This document shows positions 8,133-17,074 of a stretch of 64,000 bases of DNA, one piece after another. Under the pieces are notes generated by a model. The model saw nothing but the letters and a program-made list of their open reading frames with translations, made no database searches and was not told the origin of the DNA. A program made the position numbers and the translations under genes. Source of the DNA: Haloferax litoreum (GTDB taxonomy: Archaea > Halobacteriota > Halobacteria > Halobacteriales > Haloferacaceae); assembly GCF_009674605.1 (NCBI RefSeq), contig NZ_WKJO01000001.1:2108001-2172000 (forward strand), given 5' to 3'. The number at the start of each line of letters is the position of its first letter. Position 1 is the first letter of the stretch.

Positions 8133-10607
8133 TCAGGGGGACGTGGTCGCCGCGGTGGTCGTCTCACGTTGTGTCAGCCGTTCCCAGACGACGAGCGCAG
8201 GCGGCGTGACGACGAGCGCGGTGAGGTACGAGTAGAAGATACTCAACGCAGTCACGATACCGAACTGTCCGAGGACGGGCGTGATGGCGATTGCGAGGAC
8301 GCCGAGACCGGTCGTCGTGGTGAGCATACTTCCGGTCAGTGCGCCACCGGTCCCGCCGACGGTCAAGTGGAGTGCCTCGTAGAGGTCGGAACCCTCGTTG
8401 TACTCGTCGGCGAATCGGTGGACGACGTGGGCGGAGTAGTCGATACCCAACCCGATGGCGATGGCGAGAATCGTCGCCGTCAGCGCGTTCAGCGGGATGC
8501 CGAAGTAGCGCATCGACCCCGCGAGGAGTGCGAGGGTGACGACGATGGGAACGAGGTTGACCACACCGAGGGTCCACTGGCCTTCGAGGAGTTGGTAGAT
8601 GAAGACCAAGAACACCGCCGTCGCGACGAGTGCGACGACGAGGCTCTGGATGGCGGACATGAAGATGGTGTCCGAGACGGCCTTGAACACGACGGTGTTC
8701 CCTGTCGCGACCCCGCTCATCCGGAGACGGTCGGCGACTTCCTGTCCGTCGGCGACGATGGCGTCTTGCTCGGCGTCGCCTTCGACGGTGTAGACGATTC
8801 GGGTCTTCCGGTAGTCCTCGGTGATGTACGAGGACGCCTGTCCGGAGACGGGCGACGACAGGAGTTCGTCGTATATCATGTCGAGGTTGTCGTCGGGGAC
8901 GCCGTTTCCGTTGGCGTCGTTGCGGGCGACGAGCGCCGCGAACTCGGGGTCCTGCGCGGCGTAACTCTGGATGACTGTGACGATACTCGTCGATTCGGCG
9001 CGGCGGTCCTCGGTGATGAACGTCTCCGGTGGGTCCTCACCGTTTCGGTGAATCATCTCCAGCGTCGAGTCTTCCCGTAATTGCCCTTCGATGTATATCG
9101 TCACGCTGTCACCCTGCGTCGTCTCGAAGTTGTCTTCGAGGTAGTTGAGGTCCTTTGTGACCGTGTAGACACCGGGCTTGAACGGTTCGGGAAGTTGCTG
9201 GAGGTAATCGGCCTGTTCTTCGGGTGGCAGGAAGTCCTCCTGCGAGAACGACGTGTCGACGCCCGTCCCGTAGGACCCCGCCACGACAGTCGTCACGAGG
9301 ACGAGGACGAGGAACGCACGCGGTGCTCGACGACCGATGAAGACACCGACCGAGAGGACGCGGGCGAGGAGGCCACCTTCGCTGCCGAGTGGTGCCGAGG
9401 CGAACTCGGGGACGTTGTACTTCTGGCGGAGTTGGTCCACGTACAGTTTCGCCGCGGGGAGGAACACCCCGAAGACGAGGAACGTAAACAGGATGCCGAC
9501 GGCGGCGACGAGACCGAAGTCCTGAATCGGGCCGAGGTCACTCGTGACGTTCGCGAGGAACCCGAGGACCGTCGTCCCGGTCACGATGAAGAACGCGACG
9601 GAGAGTTGTTTGACCGTCGTCCGCATCGAGGGCACGGGCGCAACGTCCTTGACACGCTCTTCGCGGTAGCGATTGACGGCGTGCAGGCCGAAGTCGATAC
9701 CGACCGCGAGTAAGAGCGGCGGCACCGCGATGAGCATCTGACTGAACGGGATGTCTGCGAGTCCCATGAACCCGAAGGTCCAGATAATCGCCAAGCCGAG
9801 CGAGATGACCCCGAGCAGCAGGTCGATGGGGTCGCGGTAGGCGATGACGAGGAACCCGAAGATGAGGAGCACCGCGGCGGGAACGACGAGCAACAGCGAG
9901 TCGGCGATGACGTTGCCCAACTCGCTGGAGATGATGCCGCTCCCGAAGACGGTGATATCGCTCTCTGCGACGGAGGTCATCGTCTGAATCTCGACTTGGA
10001 TGTCCGTCATCGGACTCGTCCCCGAGGTTCCGGCGCTCGACGAGATGCCGGGGACTTCGTGGCTGACGACGCCGATAGTCGAGGAGGCCTTGACCGACTC
10101 ACGGTTGAAGTCGTTACTCAGGAGCGAGGCGACGTTGGGGTTCGCCGTCGCCTGCTTCGCTGCGGCACGTACCTCGGCGGGCGACGAAGATTCGAGGACG
10201 GCAATCTGTTCTTCGAGTGTGGTCGCCGACGGGTCGAGCGTCTGGGCGACAGTCGAAGCGACGCTCGACGCCGACGTGGCGCGGAGACTCGGGCGGTCCA
10301 TGATGCGCTCTTGGAGGCGCAACATGTCGAGCATCGCCGGCTTCGAGAGGACGTTCGAATCTTGTTGGATGAGTTGGGTACTCCCGGAACTCGTCTCGAA
10401 CGCGGGGGAGAACTCGCGGTTGACGTCGTCGAGTGCCTCCTGTGCCGGCGAGCTATCGGTGAACTGTGAGGTACCGGCGTCGGTCGAGATGTTTCCGAGG
10501 CCGGCCCCGAAGACGAGCGTCGCCACGAAGAACAGGGCGATGACTCTGCCGGGGTGGGCAGTGATGTACCCACCGAGGCGGTCGACGTACACTTCGTAGT
10601 CAATCAT
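8133..10607 (-). CDS. RND/MMPL family exporter
   Basis: 824 aa, two-repeat RND-superfamily transporter of the MMPL type. The first TM is near residues 18-40, a large external loop follows, then a five-TM bundle at about 220-390 with GIDFGLHAVNRYREE after TM4. The second half repeats this (TM near 430, loop, TM bundle 640-810 with GLGIDYSAHVVHRFADE). The paired GIDF/GIDY motifs are the proton-relay segments of MMPL proteins. It follows the COG1361 gene by 21 nt, so the two are probably an exporter and its surface partner. The substrate is unknown. Confidence 0.88.
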   Translation of the reverse strand: MIDYEVYVDRLGGYITAHPGRVIALFFVATLVFGAGLGNISTDAGTSQFTDSSPAQEALDDVNREFSPAFETSSGSTQLIQQDSNVLSKPAMLDMLRLQERIMDRPSLRATSASSVASTVAQTLDPSATTLEEQIAVLESSSPAEVRAAAKQATANPNVASLLSNDFNRESVKASSTIGVVSHEVPGISSSAGTSGTSPMTDIQVEIQTMTSVAESDITVFGSGIISSELGNVIADSLLLVVPAAVLLIFGFLVIAYRDPIDLLLGVISLGLAIIWTFGFMGLADIPFSQMLIAVPPLLLAVGIDFGLHAVNRYREERVKDVAPVPSMRTTVKQLSVAFFIVTGTTVLGFLANVTSDLGPIQDFGLVAAVGILFTFLVFGVFLPAAKLYVDQLRQKYNVPEFASAPLGSEGGLLARVLSVGVFIGRRAPRAFLVLVLVTTVVAGSYGTGVDTSFSQEDFLPPEEQADYLQQLPEPFKPGVYTVTKDLNYLEDNFETTQGDSVTIYIEGQLREDSTLEMIHRNGEDPPETFITEDRRAESTSIVTVIQSYAAQDPEFAALVARNDANGNGVPDDNLDMIYDELLSSPVSGQASSYITEDYRKTRIVYTVEGDAEQDAIVADGQEVADRLRMSGVATGNTVVFKAVSDTIFMSAIQSLVVALVATAVFLVFIYQLLEGQWTLGVVNLVPIVVTLALLAGSMRYFGIPLNALTATILAIAIGLGIDYSAHVVHRFADEYNEGSDLYEALHLTVGGTGGALTGSMLTTTTGLGVLAIAITPVLGQFGIVTALSIFYSYLTALVVTPPALVVWERLTQRETTTAATTSP

Positions 10608-10628
10608 TGTGAGGGAGAGGTGGGGCGA

Positions 10629-12254
10629 TTACCGGCGGTACCAGAGGAAGCCAACGATGCCGAGGCCGACGACGAGGACGGCACCGACGAGTGGCATCGA
10701 GATACCACCGCCGCCCGTCGATTCAGTCACCTCGACTGCCACGGGGTACGAGTCGGAGAGTTTGCGCTCACCGTCCTCGTTTTCGTACTCGAAGTCGATA
10801 TCGAACGAGTAGGTCTTCGGACTCGCCGACGCACTGGCGGAGAGTTCGAGGGGAACCTCGGTGGACTCGCCGGGTTCGAGTTCTTGGATGAACGCGGTGT
10901 CGTCACCGAGGGCCAGTGGACTGTCGGCGAAGGCCTTCGCGTCGATGTTCCGGTACGTCTCGTCGCCATTGTTGGTCACGACGAGCGTGATGGTCTCGGG
11001 ACTTCCCGCTTCGAGCGACCCGTTTTTCGTCTCCACGCCGAAGAGGTTCTGTTTGGGCTTCACCTCGGCGTTCATCAGTAACGCCTTCGACTGCTGGGTG
11101 TCGCCGTCGGGGTTGCGGTACTCGACGGTGTAACTCAGTTGCCGCTGGCCGGCGTCTGCCGAGTCGGTCACTTCGACCGAGAACGCGAAGTCCGCGGACT
11201 CGCCCACGTCGAGCGTTCCGAGGGCGTACTCGGTCTCTTTGATGTTCGTGTTGGGGGACTTCGACGAGATGACGACGACGGCGTCACGGGCAGTCTGTGG
11301 GCCATCGTTCGTGATAGTGCCGCTGACCGTCGTCTCGCGTCCGACGCGGAGCGTCGAATCGGTCTCGTCGAGCGAGAACGACTGTTCCGCGAGCGGTGTC
11401 ACACCGGTCGCGCGGTTCTTGGACTGCTGGGGCACGCCGTCTTCGTCTTCGTAGTTCACGACTGCCGAGAGGGTGTACTGCTGGACTGCCGCCGAGGGAG
11501 CGACAACGGTCTCGTATTCGAGTTCGCGCGTCTCGTCGACGCCCCATTCACCGGCGTATCTGGTCGCACTCGCGGCCTGTCCGAACGTGACTTCGGAGTT
11601 CTGCGAGGTCAGCGCGACAGAGGAGTCGTAGGCCGTCTGGGACCCGACGTTCTGCATGGTGACTGTCGTCGTCCCGCTTCCGCCGACCTGTGCGGTGGTC
11701 TCGACGGAGACGATTTCGAAGCGCGGTGCTTCTTCGATGACGACGGTGACGGGAATCTTGACTGTCTTGTCTTCTTCGTTCTGCACGTCGCCGTTGTCAC
11801 GAACGGATTCGTCGTGTTCGAACGTGGCGGCGAGCGTCATGTCGTAGGTGCCGGGCGAGGCGTTCTCCTTGACTGACGTGGAGAACGTCGCTTCACGCTG
11901 TGTCGCGTGCGGGATGTCGCCGACCGGAAGCGTCGCGGTGTTCACCTCGACCGGTGCGTCACCGGACTTGAGGGTGAGTCGGACGTTCCGGGCGGACCGG
12001 ACCTGCGCTTCGAGTTTCGCGCGTTGCTGGTCCGAGAGCGACGCAGAACTCTCCGACGAGGTGAACTGTCGGTATTCGGTGTCGCCGCCGTAGTTCGTGA
12101 CGACGACGTTCAGGGGCGTCTCCTGCCCGGGGACGAGTTTGTTGCTCGGCGCGTATGCCTGAAGATTCGGTTCACCGACGATGCCGGCCATCGCTGGACT
12201 CGGGATAGCGACCAGGACGACCAGTAAGACGACGAGTGCTCGTGAGAATTTCAT
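10629..12254 (-). CDS. COG1361-type surface protein with C-terminal membrane anchor
   Basis: 541 aa. An N-terminal signal peptide (hydrophobic residues 7-23, ending AMA-G) is followed by three or more Ig-like NEW3/CARDB-type beta repeats with recurring N.G..T.R or T.TN.G motifs. A C-terminal GGGG linker, hydrophobic helix and WYRR stop-transfer end the protein. It is most likely an extracellular, membrane-tethered protein. It precedes the MMPL exporter by 21 nt, a pairing that suggests a joint transport role. Confidence 0.8.
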   Translation of the reverse strand: MKFSRALVVLLVVLVAIPSPAMAGIVGEPNLQAYAPSNKLVPGQETPLNVVVTNYGGDTEYRQFTSSESSASLSDQQRAKLEAQVRSARNVRLTLKSGDAPVEVNTATLPVGDIPHATQREATFSTSVKENASPGTYDMTLAATFEHDESVRDNGDVQNEEDKTVKIPVTVVIEEAPRFEIVSVETTAQVGGSGTTTVTMQNVGSQTAYDSSVALTSQNSEVTFGQAASATRYAGEWGVDETRELEYETVVAPSAAVQQYTLSAVVNYEDEDGVPQQSKNRATGVTPLAEQSFSLDETDSTLRVGRETTVSGTITNDGPQTARDAVVVISSKSPNTNIKETEYALGTLDVGESADFAFSVEVTDSADAGQRQLSYTVEYRNPDGDTQQSKALLMNAEVKPKQNLFGVETKNGSLEAGSPETITLVVTNNGDETYRNIDAKAFADSPLALGDDTAFIQELEPGESTEVPLELSASASASPKTYSFDIDFEYENEDGERKLSDSYPVAVEVTESTGGGGISMPLVGAVLVVGLGIVGFLWYRR

Positions 12255-12479
12255 GGAGTGGGAACGGTGGTGAGTTGAGTGGGGTGTTTGGAGGTGGTTG
12301 GTTGGCGTTCGGGTGAGATACGGGGTGGGGAGAGTGTGTTGGTTGTTGGGTGGGGTGGGGTGACTACCGACGCACGCTCACGCCGGGTCGCCCCGACTGA
12401 CTGAACGTACAATCAACATCGGGTTCTGAGGAGCGAACGAATATAAATTGAACGAAACTTCAAAAAACCCTCCAGAAAT
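12255..12479. other. non-coding region with clustered G-runs
   Basis: The region upstream of the COG1361 gene carries repeated GGGG/GGG runs on the plus strand (mainly 12322-12361), so the leader of the minus-strand transcript would be C-rich. An AT-richer patch with AAAT and TTCAAAAAA lies at 12440-12480. The operon promoter should be here, but no convincing TATA box was fixed. Confidence 0.4.
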
Positions 12480-13373
12480 TTATTCGTCGCTCTTTGTCCG
12501 CTCCACACCGGGGTGCCGCGTCACGGACCCCTTCGGGACGACGAGGACCGGGACAGGCGCACGGCGAACGACGCGCCGAGCGACGCTCGTCGCAGTGTGT
12601 CGGTCGAGTGAGCGAGATGCGTCGGTGGGGACCACGACGAGGTCAGCACCAACCTCGTCGACGAAGTCGAGCAACTCGGCTGCCGGGACGCCGGTTCGAA
12701 CGGTCGCAGCGGATTCGACTGCCGCGCGTGCGGCCTCGACGGCGATGTCCTTGACGAGGCCGCGTGCCTCGTCTTCGAGTGCGCGACGTAACCCGGGTGC
12801 GTCGCTGAAACGGTTGTCGACGATGGCGAGTGGGTCGAGTTTGGCACCGGTGGCGCTCGCGACGTCGATTGCCCGCGTCGCGGCGGCACGACCGACGGGC
12901 GAGTCGTCGACGAGGAGTGCAATCGTCTCGTACGACGGCGTCGCGTCTGCTTCTGCCGGGACGACTAACGTCACCGTCGGCGGGTCGTCGAGAACGCGTT
13001 CGGTGACGGACCCGACGAGGAACCGGCCGAGTCCGGTGCGTCCGTGTCGGCCGACGACGAGTACGTCTGCGTCGCGTCCGGCCTCGACGACGACTCTCGC
13101 TGGCGACCCGTCGACGACTGCCGTCGTCGTGGGAACGTCGGTCACGAGGGCTTTCCGCGTGACTGCTGCCACGGCCTCTTCGGCTTCGACGGCCGTTCTC
13201 GCGCGGACCGAGTCGGCGACTCTGGAGAGTGTCCCGTCGGGTGCACCGGCGGCAGAGACGACGTGCAGTCCGGCGTCGAAGGCGTCGGCGAGGTAGAGTG
13301 CGTGGTCCGCCGCGCGCACGGCGTTGTCGCTTCCGTCGGTGGCGAGGACCAGTCGCTCGACAGTCGGTGTCAT
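12480..13373 (-). CDS. tandem universal stress protein (UspA x2)
   Basis: 297 aa made of two UspA domains (about 1-140 and 145-290). The first carries the ATP-binding signature GRHGRTGLGRFLVGSVTE, with DGSDNA near the N-terminus. In the second, the equivalent loop (VVVPTDASRSLDRH) is degenerate, so only one half probably binds nucleotide. Tandem Usp proteins are common in haloarchaea; the specific role is unknown. Confidence 0.88.
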   Translation of the reverse strand: MTPTVERLVLATDGSDNAVRAADHALYLADAFDAGLHVVSAAGAPDGTLSRVADSVRARTAVEAEEAVAAVTRKALVTDVPTTTAVVDGSPARVVVEAGRDADVLVVGRHGRTGLGRFLVGSVTERVLDDPPTVTLVVPAEADATPSYETIALLVDDSPVGRAAATRAIDVASATGAKLDPLAIVDNRFSDAPGLRRALEDEARGLVKDIAVEAARAAVESAATVRTGVPAAELLDFVDEVGADLVVVPTDASRSLDRHTATSVARRVVRRAPVPVLVVPKGSVTRHPGVERTKSDE

Positions 13374-13415
13374 GAACGCTGATACGTCGCCCGCCGAGAA
13401 AAGTTCGCCCGCCGC

Positions 13416-14378
13416 TCAGACGCCGATGTACTCTTCGTTGATGACCCAGTCGCCGTCGCCGTCGCGGACGAGGTACTCGCCGTAGTAGGGCACGCGGTTT
13501 TCCACGACTGCTTCGAACGTCTCGCGAATCTCCTCGCGAGTCATCTCGCCCATCGGGCGCAGGTCGTCGTTGCGGTTCAGACAGCCCTTGAGGTATCCTT
13601 TGTGCGTCACGCGCACGCGATGACAGTTCGCACAGAACTCGGGGTTCTCGACGGGGTCCACGATTTCGACCATTCCTTTCCCGACGTAGTAGCGGCGGCG
13701 GTGGTGCATGTCGCGTACCTCCACGTCGTCGGCGAGGTCGGTCAACCACCGGTGGACGCGGTCGATGTCGATGTTCCAGTCCGGACGACCCGTGAGTTCG
13801 GGCATGTACTGGATGAGTTGGAGTTGGAGGCCCTCGTTCTCGGCGACGTACTCGACCATCTCTTCGACGTACCCGGCCGTCTTCGTGAACACGACCATGT
13901 TGAGTTTGACGGGGGTGAGACCGGCCTCGACGGCGGCTTTGACGCCTTCCATCACCTTGTCGTACGCGCCGGATTTGGTAATCTCGGCGAACGCTTCGGG
14001 GTCGAGGGCGTCCTGCGAGACGTTCACGCGGTCGAGGCCCGCCGCGACGAGGTCGTCTGCGCGGTCACCGAGGAACGTCCCGTTGGTCGTCAGCGACGTC
14101 TCCATCGAGTCCGGCGTCCGACGGATAATGTCTTCGAGGTCGGCGCGGAGCATCGGTTCGCCGCCGGTGAACTTCACCTTGCGGACGCCGTACTCCTCGA
14201 CGACTTCGAGGAACCGAACCACGTCGTCGGCACTCATCTCCTCGTCGGAGGGGTCCATCGGCCCGCGCGTGTCGCCCAACCCCTCGTTGTGGCAATAGAC
14301 GCAGTCGAAGTTACATCGGTCTGTCAGAGAGATACGGACTCCGGTTACCTCGCGCCCGAAGTCGTCGACCAGCACCAT
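13416..14378 (-). CDS. moaA: GTP 3',8-cyclase MoaA
   Basis: 320-aa radical SAM enzyme catalysing the first step of molybdopterin synthesis. The SAM cluster motif CNFDCVYC lies at residues 22-29, followed by KFTGGEP. The second 4Fe-4S site is near the C-terminus ([18 protein letters not shown]). Spacing and length agree with the family. It is alone on the minus strand; no other moa gene is in the window. Confidence 0.93.
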   Translation of the reverse strand: MVLVDDFGREVTGVRISLTDRCNFDCVYCHNEGLGDTRGPMDPSDEEMSADDVVRFLEVVEEYGVRKVKFTGGEPMLRADLEDIIRRTPDSMETSLTTNGTFLGDRADDLVAAGLDRVNVSQDALDPEAFAEITKSGAYDKVMEGVKAAVEAGLTPVKLNMVVFTKTAGYVEEMVEYVAENEGLQLQLIQYMPELTGRPDWNIDIDRVHRWLTDLADDVEVRDMHHRRRYYVGKGMVEIVDPVENPEFCANCHRVRVTHKGYLKGCLNRNDDLRPMGEMTREEIRETFEAVVENRVPYYGEYLVRDGDGDWVINEEYIGV

Positions 14379-14559
14379 ACGTCGAACTCTGGCAGTGTAC
14401 GTTGATAAATTCGCTGTCGATTGGGACCACGACGTAAGTGGTATTGGTTACCATTCACCAGAATTCGGAAACGTTCGCGTCAACCGCGTGGAGGGTATCC
14501 GATACTGTGTGACCACACCTTACAAAACCCTTATCGGCCACACCGCCGGATGAACCGAC

Positions 14560-15603
14560 ATGAACGAATCCGACGTACGCGACCTCTTGCGTGCGGTCGA
14601 GGACCCCGACCTCGGAGACGACATCGTCTCGCTCGGACTGGTGAACGCCATCGACGTCGACGGCGACACCGCCCGCATCTCGCTCGCACTCGGTGCACCG
14701 TACTCCCCGACCGAGTCCGACATCGGCCGCCAGATTCGAGAGATTCTCGCCGACGAGGGCCTCGAAGCGGACCTCACGGCCAAGATTCCGAATGACCGCG
14801 CGCCCGACGAGGAAGAAGTCCTCCCGGGTGTCAAGAACATCATCGCCGTCGCCTCCGGGAAAGGCGGCGTCGGTAAGTCCACCGTCGCGGTCAACCTCGC
14901 CGCCGGCCTGTCGAAACTCGGCGCGCGCGTCGGCCTGTTCGACGCGGACATCTACGGGCCGAACGTGCCGCGGATGGTCGCCGCCGAAGAGGCACCGCAG
15001 GCGACGCAGGACCAGACCATCATCCCGCCCGAGAAGTACGGCATGAAGCTCATGTCGATGGCGTTCCTCGTCGGCGAGGACGACCCGGTCATCTGGCGCG
15101 GTCCGATGGTCCACCAACTGCTCACCCAACTCGTCGACGACGTGCAGTGGGGCAGCCTCGACTACCTCGTTCTCGACCTGCCACCGGGCACGGGCGACAC
15201 GCAACTGACTATCCTTCAGACGCTCCCGCTCACCGGTGCAGTCATCGTCACGACGCCGCAGAACGTCGCCCTCGACGACGCCAACAAGGGACTTCGCATG
15301 TTCGGGAAGCACGACACGAACGTCCTCGGCATCGTCGAGAACATGAGCACGTTCCGGTGTCCTGACTGTGGCAACAGCCACGATATCTTCGGCGCTGGTG
15401 GCGGGCGCGAGTTCGCCGCGTCGAACGACCTGCCGTTCCTCGGCGCACTCCCACTCGACCCGGCCGTCCGCGAAGGCGGCGACGGCGGAAAACCCATCGT
15501 CCTCGAAGACGACAGCGAGACGGCCGACGCCTTCCGCGTGATGACGGAGAACGTCGCGGACATGACCGGCATCATCCAGCGCCGGAGGGTCAGCGAGCAA
15601 TGA
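14560..15603 (+). CDS. Mrp/Nbp35-type ATP-binding iron-sulfur carrier
   Basis: 347 aa. An N-terminal DUF59/MIP18-like domain (residues 1-80) precedes a deviant P-loop ATPase with GKGGVGKST at about 104-112 and DADIYGPNVPR. The conserved FRCPDCG pair near residue 265 would hold the bridging Fe-S cluster. Such proteins act as scaffolds or carriers in cytosolic Fe-S maturation. The stop overlaps the next gene by 4 nt. Confidence 0.92.
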   Translation: MNESDVRDLLRAVEDPDLGDDIVSLGLVNAIDVDGDTARISLALGAPYSPTESDIGRQIREILADEGLEADLTAKIPNDRAPDEEEVLPGVKNIIAVASGKGGVGKSTVAVNLAAGLSKLGARVGLFDADIYGPNVPRMVAAEEAPQATQDQTIIPPEKYGMKLMSMAFLVGEDDPVIWRGPMVHQLLTQLVDDVQWGSLDYLVLDLPPGTGDTQLTILQTLPLTGAVIVTTPQNVALDDANKGLRMFGKHDTNVLGIVENMSTFRCPDCGNSHDIFGAGGGREFAASNDLPFLGALPLDPAVREGGDGGKPIVLEDDSETADAFRVMTENVADMTGIIQRRRVSEQ

Positions 15604-15905
15604 GCGACGGCGGACGACCGGCCACCGAACAGGACGCAGGCGAGGGTGAAGACCCGGGCGAGGTCGATTGGGAGATGGCCCCCGACTCGGACGCCGAGTT
15701 TCCCGCGGACCCCGAGAAGATGGCGTTCATCCGCGAAATCGCCGACGACGTGTACGGCGACTCGTCGGAGAGTCGGCAGGTGTCGGCCATCCTCTATCGC
15801 GTGAGCGACCTCTACGACCCAGACGGCGACACCTCGCCAGAGGAGATTTACCTCAACGTCCGCCACATCATGGACATCAAAGCTCAAGGCGGCCTCGACC
15901 GGTAA
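15600..15905 (+). CDS. conserved haloarchaeal protein coupled to Mrp
   Basis: 101-aa soluble acidic protein of unknown function. The first 40 residues are low-complexity Asp/Glu/Pro. The rest (FIREIADDVYGDSSESRQVS through YLNVRHIMDIK) looks like a compact helical domain. Its ATG overlaps the Mrp stop by 4 nt, so translation is coupled and it may assist Fe-S transfer; that role is inferred from context only. Confidence 0.75.
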   Translation: MSDGGRPATEQDAGEGEDPGEVDWEMAPDSDAEFPADPEKMAFIREIADDVYGDSSESRQVSAILYRVSDLYDPDGDTSPEEIYLNVRHIMDIKAQGGLDR

Positions 15906-16080
15906 GTCGCGTCTCTCTCCTTCGGATACTCCGTCCGCGTTCACTTTCACTCGCGCCAGACACTCTTTTCGCACGTCAACACACCACTCGGATTCTGAGC
16001 CGCCCCAACCCGACAATTTCACTTTCACTCTGCACCCATGGCTCGCACTTTACACGCCACACCACGACGTACGAACCGAG

Positions 16081-16773
16081 ATGGGAACTGACACGCCGTC
16101 GGCGTGTCCGCGACTCGAACCGGGGGTGATGCTCCTCAGGCGTCCCCGAGAGGGCCGCCACGCGCTCCACCGACTGGTGACCGCCGAACTCGCCCGGCGT
16201 GACGGGAGCGCCTACTGGGTCGATTCGCGGAACGACGCCGTCACGCACGCGCTCTACGAACACGCACAGTCCAGACGGACGCTCCGGGGCCTCCGAATCG
16301 CCCGTGCGTTCACCGCCTACCAGCACCACGAACTCGTCTCGTCGCTTCCGGGGCGTGTCTCGTCGCGGACGGCGCTCATCGTCGTCCCGCAACTGCCGGC
16401 GCTCTACCGCGACCCAGACGTCCCTGCGGGCGAGGCGCGGACGCTGTTCGACTCGGCGGTGACTATCCTCGATGCACTCGCCGAGTCGCTGTCTGTCCCG
16501 ATACTCGTGACCGCACGCGAGGGAACGGACGACCAGTTTAGCGACGTACTCGCCAACACTGCGGACCGGACCGTCGAGTGTCGCGACACCCGCGAGGGCG
16601 TGGCGTTCACCGGCGAGGACGTGCAGACGCTCGTGTATCACCACCGTGGCTACTGGCAGACGACGATTCCGTACTGGGTCGAACTGCTCGGTGTCGCGCC
16701 CGAGGGAGACCTCGCACACGTCGGTCCCACCACCGTTCCGACGCTCGACGCAGTCGCGGCGGAGGGATGGTGA
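16081..16773 (+). CDS. degenerate RecA/RadA-like protein
   Basis: 230-aa protein with a RecA-like layout but no functional nucleotide site visible. A strand-loop-helix sits where Walker A should be (LLRRPREGRHALHRL, residues 18-32) without a GK[ST]. The Walker B-like strand TALIVVPQLPALYRD (97-111) has Pro where Asp is expected, and ILVTARE follows. It overlaps the next small gene at TGATG and precedes the PolB-like gene, forming a three-gene unit. The RecA-fold assignment is from pattern and context; a structural comparison would settle it. Confidence 0.6.
   Translation: MGTDTPSACPRLEPGVMLLRRPREGRHALHRLVTAELARRDGSAYWVDSRNDAVTHALYEHAQSRRTLRGLRIARAFTAYQHHELVSSLPGRVSSRTALIVVPQLPALYRDPDVPAGEARTLFDSAVTILDALAESLSVPILVTAREGTDDQFSDVLANTADRTVECRDTREGVAFTGEDVQTLVYHHRGYWQTTIPYWVELLGVAPEGDLAHVGPTTVPTLDAVAAEGW
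16761..16765 (+). promoter_or_regulatory. ribosome-binding site deciding the start of the small middle gene
   Basis: GGAGG lies 7 nt before the ATG at 16773 but only 1 nt before the in-frame ATG at 16767. The spacing favours 16773, within the TGATG overlap with the upstream stop. Confidence 0.6.
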
Positions 16774-17072
16774 TGGGCCGGACGAATCCCACCTATCGGG
16801 ACGCACTCCGACGGTACCGCGAGTCGTGGTCGCCGTACCGCCGTGCGCTCCGTGCGGAGGCGAAGGCCGACTTCGACCGGTTGTTCGAGCGCGCGCACGA
16901 ACACGCTGCGGCGGCAGGTCACGCGAACCCCGCCGACCCGCATCGTGCAGTCGTCCTCTCGATGCTCCTCTCGCAGGAGCGCGAACTGCGACGCCTCCGT
17001 GAGCGCGTCGGTACAGAGATGGACACCACCCCAGAGACCATCACAGACGCCAGCGACGACACGGGCGAGTAA
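16773..17072 (+). CDS. small helical protein of the PolB-like cassette
   Basis: 99-aa protein without a recognised family. It is strongly helical and Arg-rich (YRDALRRYRESWSPYRRALR, then MLLSQERELRRLRERVG), suggesting a coiled-coil or DNA/protein-binding linker, with an acidic tail. It begins in the TGATG overlap with the RecA-like gene and ends 2 nt before the GTG of the polymerase-like gene. The tight packing argues for a function with both neighbours. Confidence 0.65.
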   Translation: MGRTNPTYRDALRRYRESWSPYRRALRAEAKADFDRLFERAHEHAAAAGHANPADPHRAVVLSMLLSQERELRRLRERVGTEMDTTPETITDASDDTGE

Positions 17073-17074
17073 CC

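Noticed and set aside
14455-15600. 381-aa open frame antisense to the Mrp ATPase gene
   Set aside because: It exactly shadows the P-loop ATPase, which has clear motifs; no promoter or family for the antisense product.
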